NCBI GenBank assembly: GCA_030141605.1
Contig: JAQGDQ010000169.1
Coordinates: 62,001 to 126,000 of the forward strand
Length of the DNA stretch: 64,000 bases
Direction of reading: 5' to 3'
DNA from: Tubiluchus corallicola
Lineage: Eukaryota; Priapulida; Priapulimorpha; Priapulimorphida; Tubiluchidae
Positions 23,692-36,400 of the stretch are shown piece after piece. Position numbers and translations under genes: made by a program. The notes beneath the pieces were generated by a model. That model ran no database searches, was not told where the DNA came from, and saw only the letters and a list, made by a program, of their open reading frames with translations. The number at the start of each line of letters is the position of its first letter. Positions within the stretch are counted from its first letter, which is position 1.

Positions 23692-25400
23692 TATGAGAGG
23701 CGAATTTCCAACGGTATGTAAAATGGCAAACGTGACTCCAATCCATAAAAAAGATCCAAAATGTGATCCCATGAATTATCGCCCAATTTCCGTAATCCAT
23801 TGTTTCGGCAAAGTTTGGGAAAGGGTAATTTATGATCAGATAAATTCATATGTAAATAAACATGAACTTTTATCAAAACATCAGTTTGGCTTCCGTAAAC
23901 ACCATTCAACCATTGACGCCCTAATACACACAACAGAAAATTGGAGACATAGTTTAGACAACAAGCAATACATTTTAGCAGCATTTTTGGATTTAAGTAA
24001 AGCTTTCGATAGCATTAATCACGAACTACTTTACGATAATTTAAAACAAATCGGATTAGATTCGATATCGTTAAAACTGATACAAAATTATCTCAAAGAC
24101 AGACAACAACGAGTAAAGTTAGATACAACCAACTTTTCTGACTGGGCCACGTTAAACAGAGGTATACCGCAAGGAACACTACTAGGTCCGTTATTATTTT
24201 GCCTATATATAAACAACATATGCAGTGTATTAAAACACTCACAAATAACGCAATACGCTGATGACACTACAATCTACATAGCCCATGAAAATGTCCAAAC
24301 TGCAAAAAATTATTTAGAAGAAGATATAAAAAATATAAATATGGCAATTATTCATTACAAGCTAAAAATGAATAATGACAAAACAGAATTCATGATACTG
24401 TCACCCTCATTAAATACTAATGATGCATCATCAACCACTTTTACAATAGATAATGCTGTAATCAAACAAACTAACAATGTTAAATTCCTGGGCATACAAA
24501 TAGACAATAATCTTTCATGGGATGATCACTTTAATAACATATACACAAAAATGGCATCTAGCACATCATATCTCCGACAAGTTAAAGGGCAACTAACAAA
24601 GGAAACTAAAACACTAATATATAAAACTTTAGTTCTACCACACTTCTTATATGGATGTACGCTACTTCAAAAAACCAAAAGAGAAAATTACTTAAAATTA
24701 AATCTCCTTCAAAACTATGCGTTGAGATTGATAGCTGGGTACTCATACAAACTCAAGGCAGGTAGACAAAAATTCAAAGCTTCAACAACTAACCTGAGAA
24801 AAACTTTAAAATTCCCGATCATTGAAGCACACAAAGAATATTTTACTCTGCTTTTTATATTTAAATACATTAACAACATCAGCAAACCATTCCAGAATAA
24901 CAGATTTACCTTTTTTTCCAAATCCTATCGTTAATTCCAGAACAAGCAATCTAAAACAAATTAGGACAAATACCCACTATGGAACGAACTCTGTAATCAA
25001 ACAAGCAATTTCACTTTGGAATTCTCTACCATTACAGGTTAAACAAATCAAGTCCCTATCAGCATTTAAAACAAAATTAAAATCACTAATATTAACCAGA
25101 TATGAAATACCATCACACCAGTACGACAACATACACACTAATTCCGAATTCATATACCCACGGCCATATTAATTAAATCATAGTTTGTTTTTTTTATATT
25201 TTTTGTGTATAGTTGTAAATATGTTTGATTTTATTCGTCATTACTGCACAGTAGTTTAGATTGCACTGACGCATTTGCCTTCAGCAGTGTAAGTTTTTAT
25301 TAACTAACACTGATTGATTATCGCTGTAGTAAAGTTTTTATCAGTGATTATCAATGTTTTTAATGGCAAATAAAGATTATTATATATATATATATATAAG
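23692..25400 (+). mobile_element. 5'-truncated non-LTR retrotransposon with near-intact RT
   Basis: It begins inside the RT domain and ends in AATAAA (about 25,370) plus a TA-rich tail (25,379-25,399). It is inserted in the minus-strand LINE whose halves lie at 21,760-23,690 and 25,400-27,335. Similar but imperfect AAGTT-type sequences near 23,663 and 25,398 may be diverged target-site duplications. It is the best preserved retroelement in the window, with an open frame of over 400 codons, so it is the youngest layer of this pile. Confidence 0.85.
23693..25172 (+). pseudogene. reverse transcriptase of the inserted LINE (truncated, one frameshift)
   Basis: The first 413 codons include MNYRPISVIHCFGKVWERV, motif A AFLDLSKAFDSINH, motif B RGIPQGTLLGPLLF and the catalytic box QYADDTT. 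They also include the downstream thumb-type blocks VKFLGIQIDNNLSW and LVLPHFLYG. A single frameshift near 24,915 moves the reading to another frame, which carries the C-terminal block AISLWNSLPLQVK and a final stop at about 25,170. No endonuclease domain is present because of 5' truncation. The motifs resemble CR1/Jockey-related LINEs, but the clade is not settled. Confidence 0.85.
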
Positions 25401-27335
25401 TTGATTTCCATTGCTTTGCTAAAAATTACTTTCTTCTTCTTCAACCAAGTAATGTCTAAATTTACAATTTTCTTTGTACTTACAATACCTGTTTCTTTTA
25501 AAATTCCACCATAGCTTCATTTGTCTCATTCTGACCAACTGATCTTTATCTTCTCTGCGATTTTCTTCATCGTGCCTATTTAGGCTGTCATTGCTACTTG
25601 CAACACTATTCATAGAAGTAGATTTTGTTTGATTTCCCACTTTTTTCTGCCTTAACTGAGCGTTTTGCATTTCAAATTCCTTGTTCACACTCTTAATCTG
25701 GTCCAGATAAGAGTTTAGATTAGCAATAGTTTGCTTTCCATCACAAACATCTTCAATCTCATTTTTATACTTGTAACTCAATTAGTTCTTTTTGCACTTT
25801 TAGCAGTTCTTCATGTGGCATGCTGTCTTTCATAACCCTCTTCATCATTATTTGTATATCTATCTCCCAGCTCTTTATACTGCCTATGAGCATTGCCTTG
25901 TTCATCTTGTTTTCTTTCACGCCTGTGTTTAAAATCAACAACTTCTTGTTTTCATTTTGTTACTTCTGTTTTCAGCTTTTTTACTTTTTCTGTACTACTC
26001 TGGTCAGCTTGTTCCTTTCATCATTCAATAGTCGTATTTTTTTACTAAGTCAGCTATTTCTCCTTGTGAGTTTAACTTTTCCCCTAATTTTCGATTATCA
26101 CCTGACACTTGTTTCAGTTCACTCTCTAATTTACCAAACTGATTTTTAATTGATTCAACGTCTTTGCTATTTGGTTCCAAAGCTATATCAACTTTATAGC
26201 TGTTGGCTGCACATACTTCACAAGTATATTTACAATCCTCATCTATTTCTAACATCTTCAATTGATAGACTGGTAACCTTGTGTACTTATCATTTATCCA
26301 TCACTTACAGTCACAACACTCAATCATTTCTACTTCTATGTAGATATTTTTGCATATTTCGCATTTATTTTCCCCAGTGTAAATTCATCAATCACTACCA
26401 AACTATTTAAGTACACTTTTCCACTGACTGCTTTTAATAACGGTTCAGCGCCTTCTAAAATTATGTTGTCTCTATTCATGGATACATCGCCATCAAAATC
26501 TATAGCTAATGGAGTATCACCCCATTTACTACTTGTATCTTTACTCATTTTAAGTGATTGACAGAACAATACGATCAAACACCACAACTACAGATATCCT
26601 TGAGACTTTTACAAGACTTTTTTATGACTGACAATAACGTCAACACATTTATACGAAGGATATCCAATTACTACTCTGCAAAACTACTTACTACTCTATG
26701 GATCGCGGTATTCGTAATTACAATTACTAGCCATAGTCTTCTCGCCCACCGGGCCGCCGCAGGCTTAGTTTTATAATAGACTTGTAGGACACACTACATA
26801 CAAATGTCTGTAGGATAAAGAAAGCCCGTGTTCGTTTTTTTAGTGGAAAAACACCGGAACAATTATTTTATTTCAATTTATTGTAAACTAACCTCTTACT
26901 AATTACTCATTTAATTCGGGATTCCACTAATAATTTAAATTTTCATTTCCATATTTTATTTTAACTTATTGAAGATTACATAATAGATTGTGCTCGAAAC
27001 CCCTTTTTGCAGAAGCATATTTTATCATAAGTCTTTAATAAGTTTTTGACTTTCAACAAGTTCGAAGCCACGTCAGCAAGTAGCAAATTCAGCTCGACGT
27101 CATTTTAATCTACTTCGTCTAAAGCACTTTATTGATTTCAACTACCCAATTTACAGTTTTATAGCATGCATGCATTTTCCAATTGAGCAACAGCCACTTC
27201 TGTGAATTATCACTAAAGACTTTTTAAAGAATTTATCAAAAATTTTATCAAAAGTCACTAGCACAAATTTTTCACGTCCACGTCCACGCGCGTTAACCGC
27301 AGAAGCCAGAATGTTTGTACAGCTGCGACCGGAGT
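25400..27335 (-). mobile_element. LINE copy 2, 5' UTR and ORF1 with PHD and CCCH fingers
   Basis: Reading leftward from about 27,335: a 5' untranslated part homologous to 10,550-10,790, then an ORF1 N-terminus near 26,550 (MSKDTSSKWGDTPLAIDFDG). Next comes a PHD-like cysteine cluster (CEICKN near 26,350, CCDCK near 26,305, CKYTCEVC near 26,225), then a coiled coil (26,030-26,180 and 25,640-25,780). A first CCCH finger, RYCKYKENCKFRHY (about 25,445-25,487), is degenerate, with its leading Cys replaced by Trp. The inserted element at 23,692-25,400 separates this finger from the second one. Frames are broken in several places. The element's 5' end is less than 100 bp from the IDH3B start codon, in the opposite direction. 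Confidence 0.72.
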
Positions 27336-27424
27336 CACAAAAGACGCTGCACAATACATAACTATCTTTGCTCATCTATTGATGAAGTGGATCTAGTGGA
27401 ATCACAGGAATCACAGGAATAACG

Positions 27425-30400
27425 ATGGCGGCAGTATGGAAAACTGTTAAGTATATTCCAATACTGTACAACAGTGAAGGACAACTGTTTAATGTACGTA
27501 ACTTTTGGGAACTTTTGTCGAACTTGTAAAATGAGTTATAGGGAAGATTCTGAGAAATTTTGTGCGGTCATAAACAATACTTAAATTAAACGGTGTGTTG
27601 GCCATCATTTGGAGGACACGTGCTATCGAGTATGTAAGATGGGTACGTGGTGTGCAGGGGATGTGGTTCCATACACCACTTGATTTTTATTATTTTCAAA
27701 TATTATTGGTGTGATTGTATCTAAAATTAGAGCCAGAAGTTCGACGCGATTGAATCTCCGAATCCATTCACATAAGCATATGCACTAGTGCCCATTACCC
27801 CAAATCTAAGCAGATTCGCGCATGTTTTACCTGAATAGCGTGTATGCTGCTGTATTGCGCTTGCGAGTTTAGTTATTTCTCAAGTGCCTTTGAAACACCG
27901 CACTTTTCATTCATAGTTGCACGTAAAAACTGTATGGATCTGCATTCATTGCCAAGTCAACAAAAACAAATTCCAGGTGGACGATGTAAAGTTTGCATTT
28001 GGAAATGGTCGATTTGATAAGTTACCACTAAAATTTTTCGTATTTCGCATAAATTTAGAGCTTCTTGTTTCAAGTGCTTGTTATACCACTTCTTGGCAAT
28101 GGAAATGATGATTGTGGTTCATTGACAAAGAGAAGAATGAACAAAATTCTAAATGGTGTAGAGACTGAATCAGGAAAAGTTAGGTCTCATACTGAAAAAG
28201 ATGTCAATACTGATAGTGATTAATTCTTAGAGTAAATCACTTTAGTTGAAATTCAGTCTTCATTGTTTCAATAGTTATAATTCAATTATGTAAACTGAAC
28301 TATGTAATTTAGACTTTGATTCGCCAAGATTCTCGTAAAAAGTTACGGCGAGAATCTGCTTAGATTGTGGCAAAATTCTGGCCCCAATTTTTACTATGTC
28401 AGAGCCTAATTATGTGAAATGTATTTCACAGTCCATTTAATCTCTTTTATTAAATCATTTTTTATGTAGGCCTGTGCAACTACATTGCAACGGAGGTGGC
28501 ATCATCATTACCCGGCGAGCAGCAGCCATGCTGTAAAAACTGCAACTTTAATCCCTGGTGATGGTGTTGGACCAGAGCTCATGTCATCTGTTCTTAGTGT
28601 CTTCAAGGAAATTGATGTGCCAGTCAAATTTGAAGAAATATTTGTAAGGTAAATGCCCGTTGAGTTTGAAGTAAATAAAAATTTGTAGTATGAGCACTAA
28701 TTGACTTACCAGCTTTTAGAGCAGTGATCATTATGGTACTTTCCTTAGTTGTTTTAATATGATAATTTTATATTCACCCAGAGCAAGCCAGTCGGTATCT
28801 GTTCATAAGGCATGGGGAATCAATTGGTATTGTTGATCGAGGTCTGGCATTGTGGTAAGAAGCAGTTTACTGTCAACATTGACAAAGCATTAGAGCGGGC
28901 TGGTGTTGCAAGTCCAGTACCTCAAGGATCAGTACTAGGACCAGTGTTGCAAGACAATTTACTTAATATGTATGACTAGAGCAGAGATTAGCAAACATTA
29001 TTCAATAGCAAAAAGTGCAATTGTAGCTGACGGAATGTCCCATATAAAACTTCAAATTCTGCACTGGCTTGCTAATGGTTATTTATTCTGAGAAAAGAAA
29101 ATAAAGCATTTTGCAAATACAGGCATGATTATAAGATCATTATAAAATAGGAACTAAATCAAAATATTTAATCATTTAGGTGTGAATTACCAAAATGTTA
29201 CAGATTACAACAAAATTGTAAATGTAGTGTTGCAAAATAGGAATGTCATATCAAATAGAAATTGAACTCAAATAGAACTTACGTTAGCAGATTGATTAAT
29301 ACTGCAACTATACATGTCTTTAGTGAGACCACATCTTGAGTATAGTATTCAAGCTTGGAGGTCTTACTGTAACAAGATATAGATGACATTGGAAGATTTA
29401 ATATATAGCTACTAAAATGACAAATGGTTTAGGGAATTTTACCATATGTGGAAGGATGGATGGTTCTAACTTCATGTCACTGGAAATAAGAAGACCGCTA
29501 GTTGATCTCATAAAAGTCTACAATTGCCAATATTAAAGTATATTGGCCCGATCTCCGGTGTATTGTGATATGCAAGTTTGTTGTCGATCACCGATTATTT
29601 TTTTTTGGATTGGCAGTTCCTGGTTGATATGCAAACTAAACTAATTAAGCCTACTTACCCTGTTGTTTATAATTCTGAGTTAAAATGTTAGCTTTTCTTT
29701 AATTCTTGTTCTGCATTTCTAGTGAAGTACAGAAATCTGTGTCTGCTAGTCTTTCCGATGTCATCGAATCCATTAGAAAAAATGGAGTGTGCTTAAAGGG
29801 CGTTATTTCTAGTCCCCATCACACAACTGGTGAACTTGAGACACTTAATATGCAGATGAGGTCAGTTAAATAGATTATGAGCATGAATTCAGACAAATTC
29901 ATTAGGCTAGCTTTATTGCAGAAGCAACAGTGATGACAGTTAATTACTTCACGTTTTTCCTTTTAATATGGGATATCTAAGTGTATCATCTAGACGTTAT
30001 GCATATTTCATCAGACTGTTACTGTCTGGCAGATTGTATTGAAACCACAATAGCTTTTCAACTGCAAAACTACAAGGGACTTCGTAATCATAATTAGTGT
30101 ACTTATACTACTAAATTCACAGTATGCGGTAGACAGACTTTAGTGGGGTAGCTAATGGCTTTGAGTTCATGATGAAGATAATTACAATGCCAAATCTGTG
30201 TTGAGCTGGGCTACTTGGCAGAGTTAAACTTGGGTAGGGATATGGTTCAACAACATTCAAGTTGTTACTTAATTGGTGACCTTGAGTGGACTGACCTTGA
30301 GGTCAAAGACAGTATCTCTTCAATAGCAGTCGATATCTTCACTGTGGGTGAAGGATTAGACAACCAATTTAGGATAACTTATAGTATCAGGCCCCAAACA

Positions 30401-33400
30401 GATTTTATTGGGTAACTGGTTTTGAGGTGCAGTTTTATGTTGTATAGCATCTTGGCTGTTATATCGGTTAATGAGTATCTATGAATCAGTTAAGTCCATG
30501 CATCACCAAGGTAATTTAAAAATGATTATAGCTAATTAAATTAATTAATTAGAAAGATTTGAAACTGTGTCATTTGCATTCTGAGCACCTATGATAATAA
30601 CTACCACGAATTCAACAGAGCATCGCATGGCAAGTTTGCACAGTCAAAGCATTTTTGTTTCAGACGAGCTTTGGACTTGTTTGCGAATGTTGTGCGGGTT
30701 CAGAGCATTCCAGGATACCCTACTCGCCACAGTGATGTTGACTTGGTCATAATACGAGAACAGCTAGAAGGTGAATATTCCTGTTTGGAACATGAGGTGA
30801 CTATACTTTACATACTTATGTATGTTGAGAAATTTTACATAGATAAATTATTCATGGGTAGCAGTGATTTAACTGTCCCTAGGTAGCTATAACCAATGAA
30901 TGTAATATTTTTATTAAAGTCAGAATTTGCATAGTTATCTTGAACAACATTTGTTAATTAGATTGGTGTTTTGTTGCACCATTAGTATCATGTATTTTGT
31001 TGCACCACTAGTGCCATCTGCTGTTTTACAGTTTGACACTCTGCAAGCTATAATCCAGTACAGGCTGCTTGTTCAGGCTGCTAACTATACACCCTCCCTC
31101 GACAAGGTATATGGCCAGAATCACTATAGTAAATGAATCGTCCAGAATATTGAACTCGGCGTTTACTCATTCGCTCATTGACCAGCCTCAGCACTCTTTA
31201 GCTTCAGTCTCTAAGCACACACTATGACCACTAGGATAATCACCTCACCCAAAATCATACTAAAATAAAATCTAGTATGACATTTAAGATGTCTCAATTT
31301 ATGGTGACATCAAACATTTATGTCCGTGAGCTAATAAGAAGGTCTGTTTAACAAAATGAATTATATTGACATTAGGACTTCCATGTTGCTTAGCTGGTAA
31401 AAGTGTAGATTTGTACTAAAAACTCTACTTTCCTTTTCTGAAACTAGTTGTAGACTAGTTTTTCATGAAGGCAAAACAGCTGTTAGTGAACCCATTACAC
31501 ATGAGAATTCTTCATGTTGAAATTAACTGGTCAAAAACAATTAAATTTTTCCCTAGCTAACCATTGATTAGCTATGTGATACAGTTAAATGATTGCTGTT
31601 TGTTAGAACTTTTGATGAAAGCTAATATGAATTATTTCCAGTTATATAAGGAAATCACAGATGTTCTAGTCACAATTACTGAGATTATTCACTTTAAAAA
31701 AACAGTCATATGTTTTGTGCAGAGTGTAAAAGGTGTAGTGGAAAGCTTGAAAATCATCACTAGGGTCAACTCGGAAAGAATAGCAAAATTTGCTTTCGAC
31801 TATGCTATAAGACATGGAAGGAAAAAAGTCACAGCTGTCCATAAGGTAAGTTGAGTAGCATTCTGTACAATAAGTACATGCATAACTATTCTGGGATAGT
31901 TCTGTTTGTTTAATTCAATTTGTTTTATTTCAAAGATTTGAAACATTGTAAGGTTTACTTCTGTCATTGTATTTTGAAAAATGCAGTTAGTTAAATTTAT
32001 TGCAGCCACTCTGTTGCCAATAGTCTCTGTGAGATTTTCAATATATGCTAAGTTCGTCTCTGTGAGATTTTGAATATATGCTAAGTTCCTTTTTCAGTAA
32101 GACTCGCCTAAAATTTTAAATTGTACTTTTAAACCTTAGTGCGCACTAATGATTTTTTTCCTTTTAGGCTAACATCATGAAACTTGCAGATGGATTGTTT
32201 CTGGAAAGTTGTGAAAAAGTTTCTGAGCTCTATCCAACCATCAAGTTAGAGTCTATGATAATAGACAACTGCTGCATGCAGCTTGTTTCTAGTCCACAGC
32301 AGTTTGATGTTATGGTTTTACCAAACTTGTATGGAAACATCGTGGATAACTTAGCAGCTGGACTTGTTGGTGGAGCTGGTGTTGTACCTGGTGAAAACTA
32401 TAGTCATGAATGTGTCATTTTTGAACAGGTAAATTTCCATGTAATTAATCTAAGTGTTATTGTGCCATGTACTTATGTTTATTGAACATTTGTTATGTTA
32501 TTGCTTAAGACCTTTATTAAAATCAATCACTAATTGTAGCATTTGCAGAGCATTACACTTTTATAAAAAGTATACATTGTAGATGATGATGATGACGATG
32601 GTGATGATGATGATGGGTATGATAATAATTATTGTTATAAAATATAATGTTATAAATATTTAAATCTACATTTCAGAAATAAATTCATAATGATGATTTC
32701 AGAAACTGTCAATCCAAAATTGCTAAACAGTTATATGGGTTTAGCTTTATAATTTTATCATCAAAATAGTCCTAAAAGCACTTTTTTGTTCTCCACCTTA
32801 ATTGTAATTTTTTGCAATAATTGTTAAATTAGTAAAACTTGAATACACCATTGATACTTAATAACTCAGTGTCCATTTGCAAATTATGTCTGAGAATTCA
32901 CAAAACAAATAGGCCTTGTGAAATGTCATGAAGAACTTAAAAAATGATCTTATGCACATACCAGTTTTCATTTAATGGCTGTTCTTTCTGTACTTTCAAT
33001 AACTTATTTCTCTGGGTTACATTTTTTCAGTATATCTGAACACTAAAACAGGAAACTTTTCTGAAACCGCTAGTTTTTTGCTTATCTTTATTTACCACTT
33101 ACCAGGATTAAAGAATCTTTTATGCAATTTGCCCAAGCATAGCCAGTGACCAGTGAGCACCTGGGGGAGGGCTATGCAGAGCTGTGAAAATATGAATATA
33201 GTTTCTAAAATATAGAATTTGTTATCTAATTTTGTTAGTTAAAGGTGGAATATCACCAAAATTAAGTTGAGCTTGAATAACTCGCGATTATATTCTGAAT
33301 ACAAATACGTACCTCATTCTTCACGAAAATTTCATATTTAAGAATCCTTGGCAAAAGTTCGGATAAAATTATACACAAAACGAACATTTGACTAGGCCGC

Positions 33401-36400
33401 CATTGAGCATGGACCTGTGCCTGCGCCTCTGGTGGCAAAAATTGCAGTATTACAGATGAAACTTGGTAAAAGTCTCAAGGGGAAAACGCCTGTACACAAC
33501 ACTGTTTGGTATTTGTTTACATCGACAAACAGCGTCAGCATACAGTACTTTTATGCTGTTTATACCTATTGACGGTATCGTAGTAAAGATTAGCTTATTG
33601 TAGATTGAATGCGTGATCTGCTCGGTTTCGATCAGTTCTTATTGAAAAACAGCAGTGGAATGTGGTACACTAGGATTCAGTAATTAGACGGGATGCAGCA
33701 GTCAGACAGAAAGTGTCATAATACGAAGCCAAATATAGAAACTTTTAGTTTCCAATGAGCAACAGAGAATTATTGAAGCAATGAACACACAATCTAAAAA
33801 AGCTGGATTCACGCCTACAAACTGTGTGATAATTTCTCAGCTGTTTGCTTTGAAACGTGAGTTTAGAACATGATGATCTCTAGTGTTAACATTATTGTGT
33901 TTACATTTCGGACAGATTTAGTCAGATGCAGTTTTTGGTAGTGTCTTTTTTAATTTGTTTCATTTTAAGCCCAAGTACATAGTTTATCGATGCAGTTTAG
34001 TCATCTCGAGATTTGCATCCATTTCAATAAAATATCGCAATTACATTATGTAATGCAATTTTTTGTGCTAAAACTTTATTTATGATGCTTTTTCTTCCTC
34101 AATTTAGAATATTAACTAAAGAAAAAACATTGTAAATTGTAAATTGACAACAGCAAATTGTTAATCTTTACACCGTAAACAATGACTTCAGTATATTTGG
34201 TAATTTGTATAGCACAAAAAGCGTTGTACTAGATTATTTTGTACTACATATACTTTTTCAACTTTGTAATAGAATGAGCATCAGAATAATCTTGCTTGAA
34301 ATAACACAATAAATAATTACTTTGTCATCGAACCACATTATATCGTTAGTTTTTTGTTTTCTAAAAGTGAATAATAATATGTTAATAATAAATGTATTAT
34401 TATCATTAATTTTTATTTCAGTCCAACTAACCACAAGAATTTTATTTAATCCTAATATTTTAATAGTACTGCTGTGTAAAAATAAACACAGCATGTTGTT
34501 ATCAAGAAAACACAACAGCTAATGAACAACAGTTGAAAGTTCTGGTTGATATTAAAGGTCTTACTGATTTAACTGACTGAAACACGATAAAGTTAAAAAT
34601 GTTCATATATGTTTAATCAATAAGTCTACAGCTAATATGTTATAGTCTCTGTGTCCATGGGGTTCACAATGTCATATTTTTTGTCAAGGCTGATAAAATG
34701 AAGCTGTCACTAAAAATGGTCACACTAGCATTATAATTATGCTTCAGTGAGTTTCTGTGTATTTACAAATTCATTAATTCTTCTAACAGAATGAAGTTGC
34801 TTTATCGGACTTGTTTTACAAAAAAAGAACATTTGTTACCAAGGCCTACACTTTTGCAGCTTGTATTGCTGACAACGTTTTCAATTAATGCCACAAGGAT
34901 TTTCCCAATATGCTGTAGGCCAGTCTACTTTTGCGCAATAATTGTCTACACATCTATTAGAATGTACTATAATGGACCTATAACTTTTGAAACTAGTAAC
35001 TATAACTAGTAAAACATGTGAATGAGCGCAATGACAATCGTTTCTATCAGCTGACTACCTATCCAACCCAAGGCCAAATACTGTAATGTAGTAATAACAG
35101 CTTTACTTTTAGCCCAGTTGTGTACCATAGTATCACAACAAGCTGCGGGTACACTCTGCTACGTCATCAGCAGAGCTGTGCTAGTTCAATTTTTTTCATG
35201 GGAGCTCCATGGCATTTCCCACGAGATACAAAAAATTTTCCCACGAGATACAACGTACTGCTAAAAAGAATTCGCCAAGTTGTTCACAGGGAAGGCACTA
35301 TAAAATAAGTTTAACTTGATTTTCATGATATTCCCCCTTTAAGCACCAAAATCCTGGTGCACTTTCTTGCTTATCCTTATTTACCACTCACTAGGAGAAA
35401 AGAATCTTTCACACAACTTGTCCAAGCATAGCCAGTGGTCTGTGGTGACCTAGAGTGAAGGGCTACATAGAATTGTGAAAATATAAATACAGTTTTGAAA
35501 ATGTAGAAATCTTTACCAAATTTTGTTAGTACTTATTGACATTCTTCTTGAAGCGGGTGAGTTCATAACTAACAGGAAAACAATTATTTCTGTTAAATAA
35601 AGGGAAACTAGGTTCGTAGGTAGCTATTCTGTCTGGGTCTATCCAGGATAGAAAAACAGTAGCAAAATAAGTACTAGAACTAAATTGTTATTTAGAAATT
35701 TGTGACAAAAGATCTTGACTACATTTTCCATTAAAGTAGTGATTAAAGCGACTTAATGTAGCACAAGAGCTATGAGCAAGTAATAGCATTAATTAAGCCA
35801 AAATCAGACCCTATTGATGACAATATTAATTTGGAATTTGTCAAGTAATGGTAACAAGTTTGTGCATCTGCCCAATTAGGCTGTGGTAAAGTTCAGACAG
35901 TATTTGCAAAGACAGAATGTTGCATCAGAAGTTTGATGTTTTTGTGCACTTATTAAGCATGTTACTTTATTCTATATTCACCTGTGTGAGTATATGTGTG
36001 TATGTATACATATGCACAAAGATACTGAACTGAATTACCTATATAGTTTTGTCTTATTTAATATCAGTAAGAAAGTATCAAATATTCAAATTGCAGATGC
36101 AGTTGCAAACGACGAATGCCTTGCTAATTGCTAGCATAGCGGATTTTTCCCTGTAGAATTTCTCATTACCTAATCGCAAGATTTAGTCATTGCAGACATT
36201 AACTTAAATGACTAACAATGGATTCTAGATCAAAGTATATTTGTTTGGCAGTTCTTGTTTTTAAAAACATTTTGTACACCTTATTTTTTTAATTTTATTG
36301 CTTACAATGAAAAACATTGCAATATTTCAGGGAGCCAGGCATTCTTACCAGGAAGGTGTTGGTCGTAATATTGCTAATCCTGCAGCCATTCTGTTAGCGT

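Noticed and set aside
17080-27335. Twin-priming inversion as the origin of the oppositely oriented LINE parts
   Set aside because: Twin priming puts the inverted 5' part upstream of the sense 3' part. Here the sense RT part comes first and the two 3' sides face each other, so two insertions or a later rearrangement fit better.
31564-31722. ATG-initiated frame running into IDH3B exon 5
   Set aside because: The part before 31,723 is intron sequence that happens to be open. The acceptor at 31,721-31,722 and the phase of the preceding exon define the true exon.
34258-35308. Open frames inside the TTAA transposon as a possible transposase
   Set aside because: They are short and AT-rich, and show no DDE/DDD-type spacing or zinc-finger motif, so I treat the element as non-autonomous.
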